DNA of 32,664 nt. It comes from Methanothrix sp. (lineage in GTDB: Archaea > Halobacteriota > Methanosarcinia > Methanotrichales > Methanotrichaceae). The translations under genes and the position numbers were made by a program. Below the pieces are notes generated by a model. The model was not told the origin of the DNA, did no database searches, and saw only the letters and a list, made by a program, of their open reading frames with translations. Location: positions 1-32,664 of the forward strand of contig JAUCQD010000139.1 in the NCBI GenBank assembly GCA_030372945.1. Reading direction: 5' to 3'. Below are positions 1 through 7,997 of the stretch, piece after piece; position 1 is the first letter of the stretch; every line of letters begins with the position of its first letter.

Positions 1-31
1 GGATTGACTCAACCACTGCATCTAGTGCCAT
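1..31 (-). CDS. atpE: A-type ATP synthase subunit E, N-terminal fragment (truncated by window edge)
   Basis: Minus strand reads ATG GCA CTA GAT GCA GTG GTT GAG TCA ATC (MALDAVVESI...) preceded by GAGAGG; position directly after subunit K fits the H-I-K-E operon order. Confidence 0.6.
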   Translation of the reverse strand, partial: MALDAVVESI

Positions 32-60
32 TGCCTCTCACCCTTTTGGAAATGGCCAAC

Positions 61-327
61 TTAGGGTGTCACTATGGCAGAGAAGGGTGTCCAGGCGAAC
101 ATCAGGATCAACGATACGGCGAGACCGAAGATGATCAGAGTCTCGGGCAGAAGCATGAGGAACAGACCCTTGCCGAGGAATCCGGGCTCCTCTGCCACGA
201 CGCCGACTACAGCCGCGCCGATGCCCTGCTCACCAACACCTGCACCAATGCCTGCAAGTCCTGTTGCGAGACCTGCACCAACAGCCAACAATCCGTACAA
301 TACTCCAGCATCTGCTACTACTGCCAT
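61..327 (-). CDS. atpK: A-type ATP synthase subunit K (c-ring proteolipid)
   Basis: 88 aa, two hydrophobic Gly/Ala-rich helices, carboxylate in helix 2 (LPETLIIFGL). ATG at 327 has GAGG just upstream, preferred over the TTG at 336. Confidence 0.92.
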   Translation of the reverse strand: MAVVADAGVLYGLLAVGAGLATGLAGIGAGVGEQGIGAAVVGVVAEEPGFLGKGLFLMLLPETLIIFGLAVSLILMFAWTPFSAIVTP

Positions 328-394
328 TTTCCTCAATCCTCCTATTTATGAATATCACATTTTGCGTTCAATCTTTTTATTCGAACAATCAGGT

Positions 395-2428
395 TCATGC
401 CTTCAAGAACCTCCGGACGTGTCCGAAGGGGCTGTACTCAACTCCACCACCATGCGCGCTGTAGAACTTGGTGAACATCTCCACATAGTGCAACCTGAGA
501 GGATGCATGAATGGAGAGAGTATTCCCAGCAGCATGTTGATGAAATGGACGACCGTCAGTACCAGTATACCGATGATGATCGCGGGTATCGAGAACTCTG
601 CGCTGTTCGTGGCCCCACCGCTCAGCATAGGCATTATGACGTAGAATGCCAGCTGATTGGCTGCGAAGGCCAGACCTACCGAAGCCAGGCCTATGGCCAG
701 CAACCTCAAGTAGGAGATCAAATTGCTCACATAGAAAGGCACGTGAGCAAGTCCCATTGGACCCTCTGGTCCCATGACCATCATCACTATGGAGACTACT
801 ACTATGAGGCCGCCCAGATATACCATCATCATCTGTCCCATGACAAGCCCCAGCAGGGCTATCGAGAAGAATATCTGGAAGAGCATCACAGGAAGCCTCT
901 CGAAGTAGGCGTGCTTCTTCTCACCATAGTTCAATTCCGTCTTAATGCCAAGGATTGAACCGACGCTACAATGGATCACGCCTATGAAAATGCTAGTACC
1001 GATCAACAACAGAACAGCGTTTGTTGCCAGACGATCCATGGGGAATATGCCCAGGGGACCGAGTCGCCCCAGCGATCCGAAAACACCCTCGCCGAAATAC
1101 AGACCCTCTTCCTTCAAAAGCTCTATCTGAGCCTCAGGCAAGTGTCCCATTATCCTGCCCCACAAACCCAGCGGGCCGAAGATCTCGCCGAAGAAGATGC
1201 CGAATATGATAGCCCAAACTGAAGCTATCAAAACTATGTTGGTAAGCTGCTGCCATCCTTCGGTTCTGAACTTCTTCTTGAGCAACAAGACGACCAGAAA
1301 TGTCATTATGCCATATCCGATATCGCCCAGGATCATGCCAAACATGATTGGGAAGAAGACGAATATGAGCAAAGACGGATCGAATTCCTTGTATTCGGGA
1401 ATTGCGAATAGCCTTGTGATCAGCTCATAGGGCTTGACCAGGCTTGGATTGTCTATCTTCGTTGGGATGTCTTCGCCCTGCTCTACCAGACCATCTGCTT
1501 CTTTGTCGTCGATAAGCTGAACGTCGACCTTGCCGCCTGCTGTGCTCTCTAGTTCGCCCTTGAGCCGCGAGAACTGATCCGATGGAACCCAGCCATCGAT
1601 GACAAAGGCATTATCCGTCTCAGCAAACCTGAGGGGTGCCTCGGTCTTTTGGGTCTGCATCGACAGATACTCATCGGTTGCGAGCATCAAGTCTTCGTAC
1701 TGCTTCTTCATGTCGGCCAGCTTCTTTTGGAGTGGCGCCTTTTCGCCTTCCAGTGATTTGATGCTGCCTTCAAGCGTCGCAATCGCAGAGTCTACGCTGC
1801 CCTCGAGCTTGGGCACAGACATCTCCGCGAACCCATGCTCAGATAGGACAGATGACACTTCGCCTGCCTTGTCTATGGGCACAAATACAGCTACAACAGT
1901 TGCATTCTTAGCGCTTCCGGAGTAGATCTCGTTTGTCGGAGAGACCTTTGCCACATCCGCATCGACCGGCGTTGCGACTGTGCCAACGAAGGTCGCGAGA
2001 GAATCATATCCATAATAAGCTCCCAGCGGCAGCGGCAATACAGCCAAAGGTTTAAGAACTTTGATCTGGTCCTGCTTGGACTTGACCTCTGCATCGATCG
2101 CAGTGATGCGCTCATAAGTAGCGGTGATGTCTGCCCCGACGTTATTTAGGAGGTTGTCCATCTCGGACAGAACCTGGCTCTCTGGATAGACCTTCTCCGG
2201 GGCCTTGTTCTTAATGTCAAGGTACCTGGTTACAGATCTGAGCTTTATGAGGTTCTCAGAGTATTCCCTGGCTTTGCCGATGGGCTTGCCCATCTCGAAG
2301 CTTGGCTGGTTGCCATTATAGTTGACAATGTGCAATAAGTGCAACTCATGAAGCTTTTCTACAACAGGAGCAATTACGTCCTTTGACCCGGCGACGACAA
2401 CACGACTCATCTTTACGGGTCTAAGCAT
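395..2428 (-). CDS. atpI: A-type ATP synthase subunit I
   Basis: 677 aa; soluble coiled-coil N-terminal half, C-terminal multi-TM half with FFPIMFGMILGDIGYG and SYLRLLAIGLAS typical of V/A-ATPase subunit I/a. Confidence 0.95.
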   Translation of the reverse strand: MLRPVKMSRVVVAGSKDVIAPVVEKLHELHLLHIVNYNGNQPSFEMGKPIGKAREYSENLIKLRSVTRYLDIKNKAPEKVYPESQVLSEMDNLLNNVGADITATYERITAIDAEVKSKQDQIKVLKPLAVLPLPLGAYYGYDSLATFVGTVATPVDADVAKVSPTNEIYSGSAKNATVVAVFVPIDKAGEVSSVLSEHGFAEMSVPKLEGSVDSAIATLEGSIKSLEGEKAPLQKKLADMKKQYEDLMLATDEYLSMQTQKTEAPLRFAETDNAFVIDGWVPSDQFSRLKGELESTAGGKVDVQLIDDKEADGLVEQGEDIPTKIDNPSLVKPYELITRLFAIPEYKEFDPSLLIFVFFPIMFGMILGDIGYGIMTFLVVLLLKKKFRTEGWQQLTNIVLIASVWAIIFGIFFGEIFGPLGLWGRIMGHLPEAQIELLKEEGLYFGEGVFGSLGRLGPLGIFPMDRLATNAVLLLIGTSIFIGVIHCSVGSILGIKTELNYGEKKHAYFERLPVMLFQIFFSIALLGLVMGQMMMVYLGGLIVVVSIVMMVMGPEGPMGLAHVPFYVSNLISYLRLLAIGLASVGLAFAANQLAFYVIMPMLSGGATNSAEFSIPAIIIGILVLTVVHFINMLLGILSPFMHPLRLHYVEMFTKFYSAHGGGVEYSPFGHVRRFLKA

Positions 2429-2747
2429 GCAACAACCCCATAAACTCCTTCATCAGATATTCGACTGCCTTGTCCAGCTTCGTACTGGCGCTGCCGCTCA
2501 TGGAACTGACGTTCTTAGCACCACTCTGAATGATCGACTGCTTCTTGGCTTTGACGTCTGCCTCTGCTTTGGCAACGCTCTTGTCGTAGTAATCCTGCGC
2601 ATCAGTTTCGGCGGATTTGACGAGGTTCACTGCTTCAGTAGTGGCAGCGGCTATCTTCTTCTCCTTTTCCTCCAAGGCTCGCTGGACTGCAGCCTTGGCT
2701 TCAGCCTCTGCCGCTTTGATTTTCGATAAGATATCGTCTCTTGCCAT
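2421..2747 (-). CDS. atpH: A-type ATP synthase subunit H
   Basis: 108 aa, Ala/Lys/Glu-rich coiled coil, overlaps the start of subunit I; operon position. Confidence 0.88.
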   Translation of the reverse strand: MARDDILSKIKAAEAEAKAAVQRALEEKEKKIAAATTEAVNLVKSAETDAQDYYDKSVAKAEADVKAKKQSIIQSGAKNVSSMSGSASTKLDKAVEYLMKEFMGLLHA

Positions 2748-2901
2748 CTGATCCCTCTACATGTTCCCTCTCTACACCTCTTCTGTTTTCAAACAGCGCT
2801 ACATCACTTTGGCTCGTGATAAACGCTTCAGACCATCCTCATCTACCAATATAAACTCTTCGGTTTTGCTTCAGGCGAAGCGCCCAATTCGATCCTCCTT
2901 T

Positions 2902-4065
2902 TTAAGATCCCCAATATTTTAAGGCTGTTTCGAGCTCTTTGTGATCTTTTGCGTATTCCTGAAGTGGGATTTTCTTCTGCCATGCCTCCACTGCCTGAAC
3001 CATGGCCCTGGCTCCGGCTGCAGTTCCGTCTGGATGGCCATGGACTCCTCCGCCTGCCTGGACTATGCAGTCTATGCCATAGCCGTCCAGGTTTCCGTGC
3101 ACCTTCGCAGGATAAATTCCGCCAGAAGCCACTGGGAAGACTCTCTTCAGGCCATGCCACTCATCTCGTAGCGCGTCTCTGGACATATCGTTCTCCTGCG
3201 TCTCTTTGGCCATCTTTCCCATGTAGCTTCCAGTATGCAGGTTGGTGCCCCCAGCCATGCGCACAAGCCTGGATATCACCACCATGGAGATGCCGTGCGC
3301 CTTGTCCCTGGTGAATGCGCCATGCATGGTCCTGTGAACATGCACGGGCACTTTCACATTTCGAGATAGCACTTCCAGGGCGGAAAAGCCTGCGGTGAGC
3401 ACGTCGATCATGACCATGTTTGCACCGTGGTCCACTGCTTCCTCGGCGCGCTCTAAAATCTGGTCCCCGCCAGTTGTGACGTTCACAGCATAAAATGCCT
3501 TCTTGCCTGTCTCCTTCTCAACCCTGTCAAGAGAGCTCATGACAGCCTCCAGCCTCGGGATAAGGGGGCAGAAGCTCTGATTGGTCAGGGTTTCATCATC
3601 CTTCACCAGGTCCAGGCCACCGAGAACTGCCTCTTTTGCCACGCGGGCGGTGCCCTTGGGGTCCAGCCCCACCTTGGGCTTGACGATCGTCCCGACCAAT
3701 GGTCGGTCGTAGACCCCCAGGATCCTTCTTGCGTCCTCCATGCCGAACCGCGGGCCCTTGTGCGCCCGCATCAGACTTTCGGGAAAGATGACATCTTGCA
3801 GGCGGACTTTTTTCAAAGCACCCAGGCCAAAGAGATTTCCCGCAACAACAGAGAGATATTGAGGGATGTTTCCAGGCTCAAAGAGCTCCTCTGGGAAACC
3901 AATCTCAACATCTGTCCCTTCTGCACGGATCACCCGGGCAGCCAGGGGGTTGTCTGAGCCTCGCACCTCGGTCCAGGTGCCAGTGGACTGCTCGGCAGCG
4001 ATGGCCTCGGCGGCCTTCGCGATGGGAAGGTCGGTTTCAACGTGATACTTCGCGATTAGTTCCAT
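2902..4065 (-). CDS. rbcL: Ribulose-1,5-bisphosphate carboxylase large subunit, type III-like
   Basis: 387 aa; GTIVKPKVGL, GGLDLVKDDETLTNQSF (carbamylated Lys motif), HRTMHGAF, GTNLHTGSYMGKM (loop 6 Lys), PVASGGI and QAGGGVHGHPDG all present. Confidence 0.92.
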   Translation of the reverse strand: MELIAKYHVETDLPIAKAAEAIAAEQSTGTWTEVRGSDNPLAARVIRAEGTDVEIGFPEELFEPGNIPQYLSVVAGNLFGLGALKKVRLQDVIFPESLMRAHKGPRFGMEDARRILGVYDRPLVGTIVKPKVGLDPKGTARVAKEAVLGGLDLVKDDETLTNQSFCPLIPRLEAVMSSLDRVEKETGKKAFYAVNVTTGGDQILERAEEAVDHGANMVMIDVLTAGFSALEVLSRNVKVPVHVHRTMHGAFTRDKAHGISMVVISRLVRMAGGTNLHTGSYMGKMAKETQENDMSRDALRDEWHGLKRVFPVASGGIYPAKVHGNLDGYGIDCIVQAGGGVHGHPDGTAAGARAMVQAVEAWQKKIPLQEYAKDHKELETALKYWGS

Positions 4066-4210
4066 AAAATAGCTCCATTAATTTGGGTTGTAAGTGCATG
4101 TCACTAGGAGGTGGTTCTCACAAATAAATTCTTTGGATCTTTTCCAAAAGCCTCAATGTTCATACCATATTTCCCAAAGAAATGGTTTGTAACGCTCCTG
4201 TATGATTTTT

Positions 4211-4226
4211 CCGCACCTTTGTGCGG
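4211..4226. repeat. Perfect GC-rich inverted repeat CCGCAC-CTTT-GTGCGG in the divergent RuBisCO/HD-IF2B intergenic
   Basis: 6-bp perfect arms with 4-nt loop in AT-rich surroundings. Confidence 0.6.
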
Positions 4227-4299
4227 TTATCAGTAAGTAAATATAAGACCTCGCACAAGGCTTCTAAAGTTATCTGTTCGATCAGGGTAGGGATTCGAA

Positions 4300-6318
4300 T
4301 TGAGCTGTGATCCATACGTAGATAGGATAAAAGATATGTTTTGTAAGCCTAATCAAGTGAGGTTGGAAAATATTCGAACAATTATTAAAAAAGAATGGGC
4401 AGATTCTACAACTGAGACATATCCATATACACCCCATGATGTCACTCACTGTAAAAAAGTTGAAGAGTTGCTCATTGAGCTAATCCCTGCGGATAGAATG
4501 AAAGATTTATTATCAGAAGAAGAGAGATTTCTGCTTATTGCTTCAGCATGGCTGCATGATATAGGAATGAATCCCGATTTATATAGAGATAAAAAGGATT
4601 CAAACGTACGCAATAAAGAAAAACTAGCAAAATGGAATAAGTCCGTACGGGATACGCATGCAGAAAGATCTGCTAGATATGTAGAAGACAAAAAAGGAGA
4701 ATTGAATTTAACGGATGATGAGTGCGACATTATTAAAAAGATGTGCTTGCTTCATAGGCAGAAAACATATAAAGAATTAGAGCAACAACCATGGGAAATA
4801 TCGACTATAAGAGTCCAATTATTAATAGCATATCTAAGACTTGCCGATGCCCTTCATATACCCCGTAAAGATGATCGAGAGTTTAAAACGTTTATGGCCC
4901 TAGGGCTAGATCCTGTATCCAGGTTGCATTGGTTTAAATCAAGATATGTTAACCAAGTAATAATTCATCCAGATAAATTCACAATAGTCATCGTTCTTAG
5001 AAAGCCAGATCCAGCAATATACCCTGAGAAATGGGATGAAAAATTAAAGCCTCTAAAAGAGATGCTAACGAGAATCGTTTATGATGAACTGGATCCAATC
5101 AAAGATATTCTGGCTAAAGGCGGTGTATCGGTTTATTTATCGATAGAATTGCGATCTGAAATTGATGCAACAATGTCAGAAAGCAACGTGCAAGAGCTCA
5201 AAGAATTGCTAAATAATATGGAACTGTTGGATACTACACTAACCCCAAATGCAGGCTCAGTTATTGGGACAGTACTAAAGCAAATCGAATTGTTTATTGA
5301 TATCGCTAGTCCAGAGATTAGCATAGAATATTTGAAGGATTATGATGAAAATATCTTAAAAGACATTGTTGAAAGGCGGCCTTGTCATGTATTTCTCTGG
5401 AAAGTTAAGAGGATGCTCGAAGATAAGATCAAGTCTAAAGAAAGTGCAGGAAAGGAAAAAGACACTATATTATCCATTCAGGAGACAATTAACTGTTGGA
5501 AAAGTAAAAGGCATCAAGCTATCAGCGAATTGACCAAGACTGCTTACCATTCAATCCTAAAAGATGGATTGACAATACTGGTTTATGGATATAGTGATAC
5601 CATCGTCGAATGTATAGATTACTATTTAACAGAAAAGAACAATTTGGACATATATATTTGTGAAGGTAGAACAAAGACGGAATATAGATACAATAACAGA
5701 TTAATTTATAGCGACGGATTAAAATATGCTGAAAGATTTAAAGAAGTGGAGAGAAAGAATAATGACAAAGTAAAAAGAGATATATTAGAAATCATGAGAC
5801 ATAAATACAATATGGATGAAACAAGTCTCGATGAAGAATTAAAGAATTGTGACGGAGAAATTAGGAAGGAATTCGATGAAGAAATGGAGAGAAGAGAGAA
5901 GAAATTAAAGCTATATTACGTGGCAGATTCTTGTGTTTCGAACTTATTTTCAAGAGAAATTGCCAAAAAAGTACTGTTTGGTGCAAATGGTATCGGCAAT
6001 AGCGGAATGGTATCACATACTTTAGGCCATTTGGCCATAGCGGATATGGCAAAACTGAATAAAATCCCAGTTTATGTGCTTGCAGAAACTATGAAAGTAG
6101 GTGATTTGCAAGTGAGACGCGAACTACAAAGATCAAACCAGTGGTTGACCACAGATATAAAGTTCGATTACTTAGTATCGGATTTAATTAATTACAATCC
6201 TCGGGAAGATATCATAACACCGGACAAAATTACCGCCTTTATTACGGAAAAGGGATCTATTCAACCGGCAACAGAGATCTGGAGATATAAGGATGATGAA
6301 TGTTATGCTTTGTCATGA
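4300..6318 (+). CDS. HD-domain phosphohydrolase fused to a C-terminal eIF2B/R15P-isomerase-like (IF-2B fold) domain
   Basis: 672 aa, TTG start. N-term: PHDVTHCKKVEELL, ASAWLHDIGM, CLLHRQK, LRLADALHIPR (H...HD...H...D). C-term: RRPCHVFLWKVKRML (IF2B helical region), LTILVYGYSDTIVECI, IYICEGR, VLFGANGIGNSGMVSHTLGHLAIADMAKLNKIPVYVLAETMK, YNPREDIITPDKITAFITEKGSIQP. Confidence 0.85.
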   Translation: MSCDPYVDRIKDMFCKPNQVRLENIRTIIKKEWADSTTETYPYTPHDVTHCKKVEELLIELIPADRMKDLLSEEERFLLIASAWLHDIGMNPDLYRDKKDSNVRNKEKLAKWNKSVRDTHAERSARYVEDKKGELNLTDDECDIIKKMCLLHRQKTYKELEQQPWEISTIRVQLLIAYLRLADALHIPRKDDREFKTFMALGLDPVSRLHWFKSRYVNQVIIHPDKFTIVIVLRKPDPAIYPEKWDEKLKPLKEMLTRIVYDELDPIKDILAKGGVSVYLSIELRSEIDATMSESNVQELKELLNNMELLDTTLTPNAGSVIGTVLKQIELFIDIASPEISIEYLKDYDENILKDIVERRPCHVFLWKVKRMLEDKIKSKESAGKEKDTILSIQETINCWKSKRHQAISELTKTAYHSILKDGLTILVYGYSDTIVECIDYYLTEKNNLDIYICEGRTKTEYRYNNRLIYSDGLKYAERFKEVERKNNDKVKRDILEIMRHKYNMDETSLDEELKNCDGEIRKEFDEEMERREKKLKLYYVADSCVSNLFSREIAKKVLFGANGIGNSGMVSHTLGHLAIADMAKLNKIPVYVLAETMKVGDLQVRRELQRSNQWLTTDIKFDYLVSDLINYNPREDIITPDKITAFITEKGSIQPATEIWRYKDDECYALS

Positions 6319-6338
6319 GCATCAGGGGGGCAATCTAA

Positions 6339-7454
6339 TTGAATAAAATAACGATCAGCCTAATCAAGGCCGATGTGGGTGGCTTTCCAGGCCACTCCTC
6401 AGTCCATCCCGCATTGATCGAGACCGCTGAGTCGAAGCTTCAAGAAGCCAAGAAGTCAGGCGCACTGATAGACTTTAGGGTGCTCTCCTGCGGCGACGAC
6501 CTGGAGCTGCTGATGAGCCACAAGAAGGGCTGCGACAGCGGCGACATCCATGCCCTGGCCTGGGAGACCTTCGAGGAGGCAACGGAGAAGGCCAAGAAGC
6601 TCAAGCTCTACGGAGCCGGCCAGGACCTGCTTGCGGATGCCTTCAGCGGCAACATCCGGGGAATGGGACCTGGCGTTGCCGAGATGGAGATCAATGAGCG
6701 CACCTCGGAGCCCGTAGTGGCTTTCATGATGGACAAAACTGAACCTGGCGCCTTCAATCTCCCTATCTTCAAGATGTTTGCAGATCCATTCAATACCGCG
6801 GGCCTGGTGATCGACCCTGCCTGCCATCACGGCTTCACCTTCGAGATCTGGGACATAATGGAGCACAAGAGGGTCTTCATGGACTGTCCAGCGGAGATGT
6901 ACGACATGCTGGCGCTGATTGGCGCAAAGAGCAGGTATGTTATCAAGAGGGTCTTTTGCAAGCCTGGCAGCAAGATCTCGGAGCAAGAGCCTGTGGCAGT
7001 TGTGAGCACTGAGAAGCTCTACCAGACTGCAGGAACATACGTTGGCAAAGACGACCCCGTGGCCCTGGTCAGATGCCAGTCGGGCCTCCCTGCGTTGGGA
7101 GAGGTGCTGGAGCCCTTCGCTCTGGGTCATCTGGTCAGCGGATGGATGCGCGGCAGCCACAACGGACCACTGATGCCCTGCTCCTTTGAGACCGCCCATC
7201 CCACGAGGTTTGATGGACCGCCCAGAGTCATTGCAGCAGGCTTCCAGATGGCTCATGGGAGCTTCGTCGGTCCCGCTGACCTGTTCGCAGACGTCGCCTA
7301 CGACCTGGCCCGCAAAAGATGCCTGGAGATCACGGACTATCTGCGTGCGCACGGACCCTTCGAGCCGCAGCGACTGCCCATGGAGGACATGGAGTACACC
7401 ACTCTGCCTCACGTCATGAAGGCTCTGGAGAACAGGTTCGTGAAAGTGGAATAG
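6339..7454 (+). CDS. fbp: Fructose-1,6-bisphosphate aldolase/phosphatase
   Basis: 371 aa; MNKITISLIKADVGGFPGHSSVHP, ACHHGFTFEIWD, RFDGPPRVIAAGFQ typical of archaeal bifunctional FBPA/P. TTG start with GGGGGG upstream. Confidence 0.95.
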   Translation: MNKITISLIKADVGGFPGHSSVHPALIETAESKLQEAKKSGALIDFRVLSCGDDLELLMSHKKGCDSGDIHALAWETFEEATEKAKKLKLYGAGQDLLADAFSGNIRGMGPGVAEMEINERTSEPVVAFMMDKTEPGAFNLPIFKMFADPFNTAGLVIDPACHHGFTFEIWDIMEHKRVFMDCPAEMYDMLALIGAKSRYVIKRVFCKPGSKISEQEPVAVVSTEKLYQTAGTYVGKDDPVALVRCQSGLPALGEVLEPFALGHLVSGWMRGSHNGPLMPCSFETAHPTRFDGPPRVIAAGFQMAHGSFVGPADLFADVAYDLARKRCLEITDYLRAHGPFEPQRLPMEDMEYTTLPHVMKALENRFVKVE

Positions 7455-7461
7455 ATCAAAA

Positions 7462-7492
7462 GGATCCTGCGATCCATTTTTTTTGGTTTTTT
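7462..7492 (+). terminator. Hairpin plus oligo-T terminator after fbp
   Basis: GGATC-CTGC-GATCC stem directly followed by A, T8, GG, T6. Confidence 0.6.
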
Positions 7493-7530
7493 GAATTGTG
7501 TCTTGATCACTCTTCTGGATGGTATGATGA

Positions 7531-7983
7531 ATGGTTGGCAATGTAAATGTCGAGGCAGAGATGAAAGAGCAAAAGAAGCGCCGCCGCCTGAAGGTAGCCC
7601 ATCCCGAGCGCTGCATCGGCTGCCTGGGCTGCATGTTCGCATGCAGCAGGACTCGCACAGGCACTGTCTCTCTGCAAAACAGCGCCATCAAGGTCCAGAC
7701 CCAGGGCGGAATTGAAGGCGACTTTCGTGTGGTGGCATGCCGCGGCTGCGATGACGCTCCGTGTGCCAGAGCCTGCCCTGTGGACGCGCTGGAGCAGAGG
7801 CCTGACGGTGCCGTGGTATTTCACAAGGATCTCTGCATAGGATGCGGCAGTTGCGAGAAGGCCTGCTTGGTCGGTGCCATCACCATGGGAAAAGATGCCA
7901 AGCCCATAAAATGCATACACTGCGGAGCGTGCGTTGCCTTCTGTCCGCATGATGTGCTGAGGCTCGAAGAGGTATCTGCGTAG
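7531..7983 (+). CDS. 4Fe-4S ferredoxin-type electron-transfer subunit (four cluster motifs)
   Basis: 150 aa; CIGCLGCMFAC, CRGCDDAPCARACP, CIGCGSCEKAC, CIHCGACVAFCP. Confidence 0.9.
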   Translation: MVGNVNVEAEMKEQKKRRRLKVAHPERCIGCLGCMFACSRTRTGTVSLQNSAIKVQTQGGIEGDFRVVACRGCDDAPCARACPVDALEQRPDGAVVFHKDLCIGCGSCEKACLVGAITMGKDAKPIKCIHCGACVAFCPHDVLRLEEVSA

Positions 7984-7997
7984 GGGGTGTAGAGAAA

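Noticed and set aside
74-958. 294-aa plus-strand ORF
   Set aside because: Antisense to atpK/atpI; His/Gln/Tyr-rich composition typical of a shadow frame of a GC-rich gene.
4300-6318. Calling the HD-IF2B gene a ribose-1,5-bisphosphate isomerase
   Set aside because: Catalytic Cys and Asp positions read Gly and Asn, and the HD half is absent from known R15P isomerases.
6456-7691. 411-aa minus-strand ORF opposite FBP aldolase/phosphatase
   Set aside because: Shadow ORF; the plus strand encodes a clear conserved enzyme and ferredoxin.
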